Shown piece by piece: positions 32,241 to 42,720 of a DNA stretch of 64,000 nucleotides (position 1 is its first letter; every line of letters starts with the position of its first letter). A program made the position numbers and the translations under genes. Below the pieces are notes generated by a model, which was not told the DNA's origin, made no database searches, and saw only the letters and a program-made list of their open reading frames with translations. Origin of the DNA: Rhyacichthys aspro (taxonomy: Eukaryota > Chordata > Actinopteri > Gobiiformes > Rhyacichthyidae); contig CM072151.1 of assembly GCA_036850595.1 (NCBI GenBank), positions 19,259,307-19,323,306 of the forward strand. The letters are read 5' to 3'.

Positions 32241-32640
32241 TCCCCAGTCATACATCTTGAACCTATTCTTCGTCTTTTAGCGCTGTAATTACAGAATAAT
32301 TGCCTTCGCTACATCTTCCTCAACAGAGAGCACTTAAGCACCGAGAGCGTGAAGTAACCGACCGGGCCGGGACGAGGCTCTGATGTCAGCAGGAGTCCCA
32401 CGTTCCTCGGCTCGTCTCTGATTGGACCACGCTCCAGCGGTCCGCGGTCCGCATGTGTCGCTCTGTGAGGCCACGGACACAAGGAGAGCGGCCCGTCTCA
32501 CCAAACAGAACTCAATTAACGGTTTTGCTGGAGGCATATTGGAGCGTACTTTCATTAACCAGATGAATACAGTCTGATAATGACTCCATCTCAATTAGAA
32601 AAAAAGAGACCTCACTCTGTATTGATTGTGCTTGATGAGC
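32240..32640. promoter_or_regulatory. Candidate conserved non-coding element
   Basis: A GC-richer block with CpGs (GAAGTAACCGACCGGGCC, GGTCCGCGGTCCGC) bounded by GCTGTAATTACAG and TCTCAATTAGAAA words. No reading frame has coding features. Enhancer-like by texture only. Confidence 0.3.
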
Positions 32641-32824
32641 TCCAAGGTTAATTAGGAACACAATATTTCAGGAACACAATATGCTGCTTTGTTGTTGTTA
32701 TGGCAGCCTTTTGTGTCTACAGCGCTAATGTTCCAGATAAATAACCTCACTATCCTTCATTGAACCAGAAACTGAGTTGGGAAATAATTTAATATTCATA
32801 ATTGACAAACTTTTTTCTCTAAAA

Positions 32825-33210
32825 GGTTCAAATCTGTCGAAAACCAGATAAGTTCTGAGTTAAAGTGTCTAAAACCTGTCCAAATCAAGTTATAACCAGT
32901 GTGCTAGTGCTGTGAATAAGTATTTGCCCCCTTACTAATTTCTTTTTTCTTTTTTTCTTTGCATATTTGTCACACTTGATTGTTTCAGATCATCAAACAC
33001 ATTTAAACATTAGACAAAGGCAACCCAAGTAAACACAAAATGCAGTTTTTAAGTGATGATTTTATTTACTAAGGAATGAAAGCTTTCTGAACCTACATTT
33101 CCGAGTAAAACCACTAGAAACCTGTCCATATCGAGTTATAACCAGGTTGAATCAATTTACAACTGGGTAAAGTCCAAGTGAATCAATTTAAAACCTGTCA
33201 ATAACTACTT
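32825..33210. repeat. Degenerate minisatellite split by a Tc1-like fragment
   Basis: A unit of about 28 bp with AAACCTGTCCAAATC and AGTTATAACCAG recurs at 32825-32905 and again at 33110-33210. The intervening sequence is the end of a Tc1-like transposon (32908-33095), so the transposon seems to have landed in a pre-existing array. Confidence 0.6.
32908..33095. mobile_element. Terminal fragment of a Tc1/mariner-type transposon
   Basis: It begins AGTGCTGTGAATAAGTATTT followed by GCCCCCTTA and continues with GTTTCAGATCATCAAACA, ATTAGACAAAGGCAACCCAA and AAACACAAAATGCAGTTTTT. This is the recognisable terminal region of a fish Tc1-like family; the same words occur at 47386-47500. Only the end is kept, and there is no transposase sequence. 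Confidence 0.8.
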
Positions 33211-33654
33211 ATAAGCAGTGTATATCCATTCAGTTAACCTAAAAATTAAGTAGAACACTTTGTTTATAGTACATTTTTGGGGGGGACGCTTTGGACCCCT
33301 TTCGGCAATGGAAACTCACCCATAGGTAACGTCTACTCTGAATCCTCTACTGTGTCATTTATTGTGTCGCAATTAGAATCCAGCCACAATGGGACACAAG
33401 CCAGTGTACCGGATGAATGAATAGGGTTCTGTAATAAAAAAAATGGACATCCCAGCTTTAAACCTAGTCAATGGGTAAGATTTATTTATTTACTGTACAC
33501 AACTCAAAATTATAAATGAACAGCAATTTATTATTCTCCCTAAATTTAAAGATATTGTGTTATCTAATGTTTGACCTACTTTTCAAGCTGTTTTCTCTTT
33601 TTTTCCTCTTTTTCCAGTTAATGTAATTTACCTCATCGTCCTCTCTGCTGTTGT

Positions 33655-33670
33655 CCACTAGAGGGAGCTG
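33655..33670 (+). promoter_or_regulatory. CTCF-like motif
   Basis: CCACTAGAGGGAGCTG fits the CTCF core with one departure (A for C after GGG). It has the same orientation as the site at 19463. Confidence 0.4.
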
Positions 33671-33699
33671 TAGCCCTGCAGTATACCTCCACACAGCAG

Positions 33700-34031
33700 C
33701 CCGACTGTGCAGCCCCACTCCAGGCCCCATTAATGCACCTGTGCAAAGCCAAATGGAACAAACTAATAGAGCATTACCATTAACAATACAAATGACACCA
33801 TTAGGCACACTTGGCTCTGGGGCCCGGTGACGGCTATAAATAGTTTGACTCGGTCTTGGACGATTTGTGCTGCACTTGCATAATGACAGCTCTCAAATTA
33901 ATTCACTGAGCGCGTGCGACTGGAGTGCTGTAAAAGGGGACATTTTGGGCCTTTTTAATGATGTGCCTCTTCCTGCGGCGCCACCTTTTTTGCAGCAGAC
34001 TTTGAGCGGCAAAGCAGAGCCGGCAGCTGGA
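33700..34031. promoter_or_regulatory. Candidate conserved non-coding element
   Basis: Repeat-free, balanced composition with AATTAATTCACTGAGCGCG, TTTTTAATGATG and TGCATAATGACAGC words; it leads directly into the duplicated element at 34032. Conservation is not tested. Confidence 0.3.
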
Positions 34032-34142
34032 ACATAAGTGAAATGTGTCCATTACAAGGCGTCCGGAGCTTTTGATACAGTTACTGCAGGAGCTGGGCGC
34101 AATAATGACCTCTTTTTGTCAATGAAAGTTGGCTGGGCTACC
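34032..34142 (+). repeat. Duplicated non-coding element, copy 1
   Basis: It aligns with 35467-35581 at about 75% identity. The core AATAATGACCTCTTTTTGTC followed by AATGAAA is identical in both, and the flanks TAAGTGA.ATG and TCCATTAC are shared. No transposon ends are visible, and the sequence is not low complexity, so duplication of a regulatory element is likelier than a mobile repeat. Confidence 0.7.
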
Positions 34143-35466
34143 ACACACTCTAAACCTTTAACAAAAAACGAAATACTATGAGATGGAGGCACAAAACTAA
34201 GAGGGATATGCACTGCCTGAAGGCTGAATGTAACTCTTACATGATTGCTAATGATGGCAGCTAGCTTTATTGCTAATATCAGCTAACATCAGATACCTTG
34301 ATACCTTGATACTTGAGCCATGAGAGCCAAATAACTGGCTGTTTGGTCCAAAGCAAAAACACTTAGTATCACTTTACATCCAATAATTCCACTCATAACT
34401 CTTTTTCTTTTTTCCCCAAGACAGTTTCAAGCAGCTGTCATAGTAGCTGCACGAGTACAGAACAAAGCATGTTTTGTTCCAGGGTCACATTGTGTAGTAG
34501 TGAATTGCTTTTTAGTTATGGCTCCTATCACAAGAGAAACACTTGTTGATTTTAAACAATGTTCAGGGTTTTTTTACTCACAAAAGTCATAAGAAACTTG
34601 CCTGGCCAAGCAGAACTGAACAGTTTCTTAGTTGAGTGAAGTGGGTCTTGAACCCTACCCACCGAACACAGTTTCTATACAACCTGACCAAAAAAAGAAA
34701 AAGGTTTCAAAGAAGGCATATGTTTAGGTTTAGCTGTTTAAACCAAACCTGCAATGATTCTGTTACGAATAAGCCTCTCGTTAAAATGAGGCCGGTGTTT
34801 GCAAACTTTTGATTTCGGCCGCAGAGGTTTTTTTGTTTCGTTGCGGCTGCTGCTCTGCACTCGTGTAAACTCTGAAGCTCCTCTTCCTCGTCCTTTCTGA
34901 AAACCATGGTGTCATAGACAACACACATGCGCAACCAAAGTCTCTACTTAAGAGAGGGTAGCAGAATTAACAAAAGAAAACCCACCCCTTACTGGTCTGG
35001 CATATGCAGTATATAGTGAATCGTGTCGTAACGTTGTCATGTCAATGTGAATCGGCGACGGCATGACTGTGGTGTTTACCCGAGCAGCGTTTTTGTGTAA
35101 ACCTATTGGGTCCAGCTACCTTTTTGGAAACCTTTTACTGAATATGTCCTTCACCAAACATAACCATTTATCGAAAATTTTAAGGGCTTCATGCAATTCT
35201 CGTTTTTCAATTTTGGCCCAGAGGCAGTTTCTGCATTCAATGATACAAACAAAGAGCTAAGATGGCGATTCCAATGTAACATTTGCTACTCTGCACATTT
35301 TGCATTTTTCGCCTCGACATGTAGCCAGCAAGACGATTTGTTTGAGGAAATGTAGCTGTTACTCAAAGTGTTTTTATCCATTTCAGTTTTAAGTGATCAT
35401 CCAACAGAATACAGCGTTTAAGTACACCTTTGGATCTCTTCTCTCGATGAAAATGCAAAGAATTCC

Positions 35467-35581
35467 AGCTTAAGTGATATGCATCCATTACTACACATCC
35501 AGAGCCTTTGACAGTGTTACCGCTGAAGCTGTGTGCAGAATAATGACCTCTTTTTGTCAATGAAACTTGGCCGGTCTACTA
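35467..35581 (+). repeat. Duplicated non-coding element, copy 2
   Basis: Second copy, same strand, about 1.4 kb downstream of the first. Downstream (35608-35625) a CCTTTTTTCAGCAGAC word resembles CCTTTTTTGCAGCAGAC located upstream of copy 1, so the surrounding parts may be rearranged. Confidence 0.7.
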
Positions 35582-36303
35582 GCGACAGCCCTCTGGATTG
35601 CTTTCGGATCCTTTTTTCAGCAGACCATGAGAGACCCAGCACAGTTTTCTGCAGCTAACTGACCTCAAAGTGGTTCCACTACTGCTCCATAAAATAAACA
35701 GAGCAGAGCAGAGGCAGCTTGACTCGCCCCTCGCTGGGACTGTGGACAGGACCTTCAAGCTCTTGGCCAAAGGGGACCATTATGTGTACTACTTTTTGCC
35801 TGCACTTTATGTAAATGCGCCACACTGAAATGGAAGGTAGAATGGAGCCAGCATGTCCGAGGCACTGGGCCAAGACGAGCGGTCCTGATATTCCTGTTTT
35901 AGTGGAGCCGGGTGCACATGATAGATTACACTTGATGGGGGTGAATGCAGTGGAAGACGTCTCTATCACAAAAGCGCTGCCAGATTCGTCCATTAGTGGG
36001 TTCTTGCCGTTTAAACTTTTTCCATTTATTGATATTTGACAATTGAAGACAGACGCTAGCTTGAACGCAGTCTGTGGTGCCATTTTGGAGACTCCAAAAC
36101 CATGTGGTGAAATGAGAGGAACAAAATAGAGAGAAAGTGGTAACAACTCATGCATGTCGATGTAAGGACATTTGAAAATGGACTCGTCGACCAATCAGGG
36201 GCAGAGGGTGTGACATTATATTGGAACAGTTTAAAACATATTGTATATGATCCTGTTATTTTCATTTGTCTTAAGTACCCTCTTGTGATGAAAGTTACTT
36301 TTA
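35582..36303. other. Exon-free stretch
   Basis: A minus-strand open frame of 171 codons covers 35679-36194, but it lacks any domain I know and its composition does not suggest coding. I treat it as chance. Confidence 0.4.
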
Positions 36304-37190
36304 TTAACCTTCCTGGGTCCCTGGACATTTTTTTTTTTTATTTAATTTTTGCATAACTTTGGCTGTGTTGATGCCAATACACTGCCAATACACTATACTA
36401 CATCACACTACACTACATCAGTACAGTACCATTGCAATGTGATTTCTGTTTAAATTTTTTATTATTCCCTGGTTTTGAAATCCCTTAATGTTTCCATGAC
36501 AACCATTTTTTGCGTCCTAGGGACCCAGGAGCTCTTTACTTTATTATCCAAATCTGGGAGTGTCAAAAACATTGATTAAAAAGCATTGATTCTTTTTAAT
36601 CAATGTTTTTGACACTCCCAGATTTGTATAATAACCCCCAAAATTCAAATTTGAATATATGGGATGAAAAAAAAGAACACAAACAAAGAGACTTTAATTG
36701 CTAAAAGCAGGATTTAAGAGATCAAAAATTCAGAAAATCCACAAATATAATATAATGTATAGTGAGGACTGAAGTTGGAAAAGTAAAAAGAATAAAGAAA
36801 TGGAAACAAAAATATGTTGACACATAATATTTCTGTGTCCAAGGGACTTAGGTGGAGCAAATTATTTACAAATGACAATTTTTGGATACTTCCAGGCTGG
36901 GATAAGACCCCCCAAAAAAGGAAATAAAAATTCCAATTTGCATACATCAGATGGAAAAAATGTTTTGTTTTTGTTTAGTTTTTTTGAATGAAAGACTTAA
37001 ATTGCCAAAACTGGCATTTAAGGGGTTAAAAATGCAAAAAATCCACAGATATTTGTTATGTATGATGACGACTGAAGTTGATGATGACATTCATAAAAAA
37101 AACAAACAAAAAAAAACAAAAACAATTGGCAATCTTTAAAAGAGCATTTTTTTTTTGTCCAAGGGATTCAGGTGGAGCCCCAAGAGTTAA
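36304..37190. mobile_element. TTAA-flanked composite element (piggyBac-like candidate)
   Basis: A TTAA at 36304-36307 precedes CCTTCCTGGGTCCCTGGAC, and the right edge reads GTCCAAGGGATTCAGGTGG and ends before a TTAA at 37187-37190. The CTGGGTCCCTGGAC left end also recurs inverted at about 36513-36530 (GTCCTAGGGACCCAGGAG). The interior has two diverged direct copies (about 36655-36875 and 36948-37180) and a long perfect inverted repeat. TTAA flanks are the target of piggyBac transposases, but no transposase frame is present and the ends match only partly, so the class is tentative. Confidence 0.45.
36541..36634. repeat. Long near-perfect inverted repeat
   Basis: Arms 36549-36583 and 36592-36626 are perfect 35-base inverted copies around an 8-base loop CATTGATT. 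After one mismatch the pairing continues 7 more bases on each side. It would form a stable hairpin in single-stranded DNA or RNA. Confidence 0.95.
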
Positions 37191-37679
37191 GCCTGTTACA
37201 CAAGTGCACTTCTCCAGCAGTGCTCAGTTTATTCTCTTCTATTCTACAAGTTCAGTCACTGTGATAAACCACTGAAGTCGGTGACGTGCAATTATTTTAA
37301 ACACTCCTTAATCATAATGCAATGTAATATTAAAACTCACAGTGATAAAGACTAGCTTCATTACTGCCTATTATAGTCACATGATCACTAAGTCCCATCT
37401 GGCCTCATTAACTGCAACCGAATCCCACATTTCCCTGAATAGAAACATCACGGTTAATTTCAGTCCAAGTTCAAAAACACGCGACACATGCTGCTCTCGC
37501 ACACGTCTGACCCTGTCGCTTTAAACCAGGAACACACAGTGGTCACCTTTCTTTTACTCAAACACATATCAATTACGAAGAACACGGAAGGGATGATCAA
37601 GTAAAAGGATGTAATCAACGCTCCATCCATCATTTCCATGTCGCGGTACATGATGTAATTGGTAATGGACAATGTGCGG

Positions 37680-38110
37680 CGGTGGAGGGAGGCTGACCCG
37701 GTGCAGGAAACTCTCTGATACTCTTAATTAGATTGCTGTATTGTAGTTTGACCTTGGTGGAAGACACTCGCTAACCCCCCCAACCACCAACCAACCCCCC
37801 CATCCCGCCGTCGCCGTCTCTTTTTTTCCGACTCGCGCTGTGGAAGCATGGGCATTTTCTCCTGGAGGGTAGGAGCGAAATGCAATCAGCAATTCAATCG
37901 TGGCCATTGTGTAGCAGTGCTGATGAGCTTTGCAGAGTAGATAATGGATTAAATTATTTATCCTAACCCCCCCTTCCCCTCAACCCTGGTCGCCTCCTCC
38001 TCCTCCTCCTCCACCGCTCATTGTTGCCTCCTCTTTGTGCTGCTACAGCGGTACACAGGCGTAGGTTGAAGGCCTAGATCACTCGCCGCCTTTCATAGAT
38101 CTAATTTTTC
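37680..38110. promoter_or_regulatory. Candidate conserved non-coding element with C-rich tracts
   Basis: The stretch combines AT-rich homeodomain-type words (CTTAATTAGATTGC, GGATTAAATTATTTATCC, TTTCTAATTAGTGC) with long C runs at 37775-37807 and 37969-38010. The minus strand of the first C tract fits a G-quadruplex pattern. Regulatory role is inferred from composition. Confidence 0.35.
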
Positions 38111-38711
38111 TAATTAGTGCTTGAATGCCGAGCGGTCTCTCCCCTCTTTTTATAATAACCCCCCACCCCCTGCTTCCAGAGCGGCCTTCATTGTCGAATA
38201 CGTTACGCGGCCAATGGAGAGGCGCAGGAGAGGGCTGCACCTCGGCGCTAACGTCACTTCTGCAGGAGAGGCGCTAAGTGATGGTGGTAATAACCTAATC
38301 AAGGACGTTTTCTTTCTGGAGGCTGCGAGAGAGAGGCAGATGTGCAGAGGGCTGGCTACAGAGGACCAAGGTTTAACTCGACTCAGGTTCTTTAAGATCT
38401 TAGCAAAGACTTAAAACAGTCTTATGATCGTAAACATGCTTAACTTTAGTGATATTATAATATATCATAATATCTTATGTTAGACACACTTGGACTTCCG
38501 CGGACAGACCTGTTACAGTTAGCTTTTTCCCTTTACTCTATCACTAGTACATCTTATTTCTACTCCTAGAGTTGGATGGTTTATGTAGCTTAAACTATGG
38601 AGGACTTTAAGGGCTGAAAATGGACTGTCAAAATAACACGAGTCTGTAGTTACACAATTTAGAGGTCAAGTAACTTAGCTACCACCTTAAAGCTCCACTA
38701 CGTGATTTTCT

Positions 38712-39265
38712 GTTTTTGTCCCTGACTCTGATTCTACTCACTCTCAAAAGCAGCCTCCGGACTTCTCCTGCTTCTCTTTTATTAAAAAAATAAAACCGGA
38801 CCAATTTTTCCTCCAAAAAATGCTAATACATTTCACCAAACTGAAGTTTAGAGTTTAGCGTTAGCTTTAGCGTCAGAGCTGCAATTATCTCTGCCTCGTT
38901 AAACATTACGTGATTGAATTGACAGTATTTATCGGCATTTTACGTTGCCTCTCTTTTCTCTGTTGATGCTTTTCTTTTTTGAGCTGTGTTAAAAGACACA
39001 TTCAGCATTGAAAGTACACTTTATTGGCAGTTATTAAACTTACTGGAATGTCATGACAAAACAGTCTTGACCAATGGGAGCTCAAGCATGTGACTTTGCA
39101 AGCATGTGATTGGCCAAGGTTTTCTGTTACTGAATAGAGGTTCTAATCTATTAAAATCCCCTATAATAATAAGATGGCATCATAAAACCTGTCACAAATT
39201 ATTGCTTTTATAATATACTATTTGGGGTTTAAGCCATTGTCCAAACTAGAAAATATTAGGTACAG
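38712..39265 (+). repeat. Interspersed repeat family X, copy 2
   Basis: It matches the copy in hs2st1 intron 5 (25650-26152) over nearly its whole length and on the same strand. It is preceded by CTTAAAGCTCCACTACGTGA, which may be the true left end of the element. Confidence 0.85.
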
Positions 39266-39279
39266 TCTGTTCAAAGCTG

Positions 39280-39670
39280 CATTACCGCCAATTTTATCAA
39301 TTCTGTTCCCAACCCTAACCCCAATAACAGTATAGCGACCTTTCCTGTTTCATTTTCTTAAAAAAAAAAAGGCAATTTGACCAACTTGCCACCACAATAT
39401 ACCAACACAAACCAAAGTTTAGAGCTTACTTTAAACTTCTAGCTCTGTGATCATGCCTTGTTAAACACTAAATGTAAAGTAATTCCCAATTTTTCTGTAT
39501 TTCACTTTTTTTCCCTTTTCCCCATCTACATTTAATTTTCTGCATTGTTTTCTATGTAAGCAGACATATCACGCACTGGAATAGACACTTCCTCTGAATT
39601 ATGTGTAGTCATTACTTCCTCGTTGACAAGGGGTTTAAACCAATGGGATGTGTCTCCAACTCAAGACCTT
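39280..39670 (+). repeat. Interspersed repeat family X, diverged third copy
   Basis: Directly after copy 2, the words AAAGCTGCATTACCGCCAAT, CAAAGTTTAGAGCTTACTTT, CTTGTTAAACACTAAATG and ACCAATGGGATG follow the order of the family at lower identity. It may be an older insertion or a related subfamily. Confidence 0.5.
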
Positions 39671-39689
39671 GCAACCTTGAGCCGAACAT

Positions 39690-40330
39690 TTTCATCTACT
39701 AAAATCATGATAGTAAAGCCTAGGTAGCATCTTAAAGTCTTGATTTTTTGACAGATCCCTCATATTACAATACTCATAAGAATGACTTACCTTTTGCAAA
39801 CTGTCATTCAAAAGACCAGCATGGCCAACACAAGTAAACAAGTCCTGTGATGGATTTTGGGGAGCCTTCTGGGCCACCATAGCTGTTCAATCTCCCATCA
39901 GGCACACATAACCAAACCAGTCTGTGTTTTCCATTATGTGCCGGCCATATGGAGGAAATTGGAAAGTGACTACAAATTAAAACACGGTACAAATCCATAC
40001 ATGGTATTGATTATAGAGGCCATCAGGCAGCGGCTCGATGGGCGCAGACCTCTAGTGCACTGTGTTCATGTTACAGTCCCGCTGCCGGCGTCATCACACT
40101 CTCATTGTTTCAGATTGATAAAACATTGACGTTATCGACGGCACACAGGGCTAATTAAGTGTCAGCAGAGACAAGAGAGGGATCAGCGGGAACACAAAGG
40201 TAAGAAAGGCAATGGAGTGTACAGTATCTGTTACATTATTCTGTACATTATTAGACACTATACTTACAGCATATATGCAAATATAAGATGTATATGACTG
40301 TAATGTCACATCGGGTTGGATAAAAAAATC
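39690..40330. promoter_or_regulatory. Candidate conserved non-coding element
   Basis: The segment about 39840-40200 is balanced in composition, CpG-containing (GGCAGCGGCTCGATGGGCGC, GACGTTATCGACGGC) and followed by GGGCTAATTAAGTG. No exon features are present. Inference only. Confidence 0.25.
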
Positions 40331-40335
40331 AAATG

Positions 40336-40500
40336 CAAGTGTCTGGGGCACCTCGGTGGCTCTCCTGGTGGAGTGGATACCATATACTGGAGGGACCAGA
40401 ACTCAGTTCTGGCTCGGGTCAAATGTTCCTGTCTGTCTACACTGTATCTGTCTAATAAAGGCAAAATGGCACTAAAAACAAACAAAAAACCCCCACTAAA
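40336..40500 (+). mobile_element. tRNA-derived SINE
   Basis: The head GGTGGCTCTCCTGGTGGAGT resembles an A box, and GGCTCGGGTCAAATGTTCC stands where the B box should be. The tail CTGTATCTGTCTAATAAAGG followed by CAAAATGGCACTAAAAA and an A-rich end matches the 3' part of common teleost SINEs. The B box is decayed, so this copy is old. Confidence 0.65.
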
Positions 40501-42254
40501 TTTAATCATATTTAATCATATGTGTTAAAACCATGTGATAACTACTATGGCCCTTGCAATTCCATCTATCTGCTCTCTTTCTGGACATGTGTTCAGTTCA
40601 ACTTGTATTTACATGTATCTTTCTGAGTCCGCATCATTTTAGTTCTGACTTTCCAATATGTAAAACTACACTACCATGCTGTCAATATACTGCTGCAAAC
40701 TCATAAGGGTTATTTTTGTTGTGTATAGGCCTTCTGTTCAATGTTTTCTCTTTTCTTACAGAAAACGTTTTAATAATGATCTGGTGAACAGGCAGTGTGC
40801 AGCTTTGAAATGTTCTACTATGGTTACTTCCCACAGGTCAGAGCAGAATACTTTACGATTGTCAAACATTCCTGACACGGTCAGATATTTATCTAGCTAA
40901 TCTTTGGTCGCATGACTGTGTGATGGGTCGTCTTTGATTCTGTCACACACAGTGTGTTCACATGCAAAGCTTACTCTGAATATGATTATAGCACAATTAT
41001 AGCTCTCACAGCTGGATTTCTAACTCTGTCCGAGTCTACGTGCATAAGAGAGAATTTAGCTTTTATGTTTGCAGCGCTCTGCTTAGACTTATACTGCATG
41101 AATATGCTCTTGGTATTTAACAGAATTAAGCCATTTTTAATGGGAAATAAGTTAACCTTAGACTTAACTTGTCACAGTTTCCGAGTTAAAAACACAAGAA
41201 ATTAAAAAAAGGCATTCTTGACTCAGTTGACTAGCTAGAAGTGTAGCTTTATCTTTTTAAAGGTTTAACAACATGTCGGGTTAAAATTACAGATGAAATA
41301 ACTTTGTCTGGTCTAAAAAAGAGTGTGTATTGCTCTAAACACTTTGTTTTCTTATCTGTTTCCATTTGTTACTCTACAGTATTGACCGTGTGACAGCTGA
41401 TTTAAAGTCATAATACGACTAATTAGTGAGTGTCAGTGAAAGGGGCCTCAGTCACACAGATAGTGTGATTGAACTTATGCTTATGCTGCATTCATGTCTC
41501 CTTGTAATGGTGCATTTTCCCAAGTAATATCACTGTGTTCAGGTGCTTTTCACTCAGTAAGTCAGAATGATACATTACAGACTGACATACTCATTAGTGT
41601 GCAAAGTTGTTAATTAGTCTTTTAATGCATAAATCAGGTTTAATGTTAGCTCTCCTTTAGGGAAATAAGACCACATGAATGTAGCATTAGCCTGGGCATA
41701 GAGAAGTGAACACTCACAAACCAATGCAGACTTCTTTTAGACTGTTGACAAACCATGCAACTGTGGGCCACATGTGAAAATATGAAAACCCGTCTCTCCC
41801 AGTGCAGTCAGACGGTCACCCTCCTGCTTTTGTGGCTGCAGACGGTGCAGACTATGTACAGTGCGATGTGGAGCAATGCGGCCTGCTTGTGTTACATACT
41901 TCTGTGGGCCGCCTCCCTGACAACTGCACACAATGGGCCCATTGAGCCGAGGCAGCGACAGGCCTTTGATGGGTAATCTACATGCGTTTGTTCAGGGAAA
42001 CTGGAGCTGCCTTAAAGGAAACAGGTGCAACTCATTACACTGTCCCCAGTCTGTGCTTTTCCTCTGGATTTCCTCCTGCGTTAGTCTTCTTTCACATTAG
42101 GCTTCTCACACGTCCTGGAAATATACATTATACGAGGTATTTTCCAGTTTATTCTGTACTTTTACTTTTCAGTTTACAGAATTGCATTTGTAAATCTGGA
42201 GCGTACTTTATATGAGACTCAAAAATCAGTTATATGACTTTGTAAACATGTTGG
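40501..42254. other. Exon-free stretch
   Basis: AT-rich sequence, with a more balanced patch at 41745-41985 that might be conserved. No gene recognised. Confidence 0.4.
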
Positions 42255-42720
42255 ACATTTCAAACTTTTTTCAAGTTTTGACCCTCTGAGTTACCTGTAG
42301 TTTGAGTTTTGACCCTATCAGGCCACTGTAGTTACCATTATATATCTCTGATTTTGCTGTAGTTATAGTTTTGACCCTCTGAGGCTGCTGTAATTGAAGC
42401 TTTGACCCTCTAAGGCCTCTGTAATTTGGGTTTTAACCTTTTGATGTTGCTGTAGATTTTAATTTGATCCTTTGAAGCTGTGCTAATTTGAGATTGATCC
42501 TCTGGGGCCAATGTAGTTAGAGTTTTGATCCTCTGAGGTCAACTTCATGTTTGTTTCAACCTTCTAAGGCAGTTGTAGTTTGGGTTATGACCCTGTGAGG
42601 CCACTGTAGTGTACATTTTGACCCTATGTTGCCACCCTATGTTGTGTCTGTTTGAGGCTGGTGTATTTTGAGACTTGACCCTTTAAGGTCGTTGTAATTT
42701 GAGTTTTGAATGCAGAGTCT
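42255..42720 (+). repeat. Degenerate minisatellite, TTTGACCCTCTGAGGC unit
   Basis: About twelve copies of a unit of roughly 32-38 bp, centred on TTTTGACCCTCTGAGGC and followed by TGCTGTAGTTTGAG, vary in length and sequence. A single reverse-strand unit recurs at 63868-63908. Just downstream, GCAGAGTCTGTTGCAAATTC (42714) recurs in similar form at about 42979. Confidence 0.8.

Noticed and set aside
35679..36194. A 171-codon minus-strand open frame
   Set aside because: No recognised domain, no supporting splice context or conserved motif; a frame of this length can arise by chance in a 64-kb window.
41737..41976. Overlapping frames in a GC-richer patch
   Set aside because: No recognisable protein on either strand; base composition alone could come from a conserved non-coding element.
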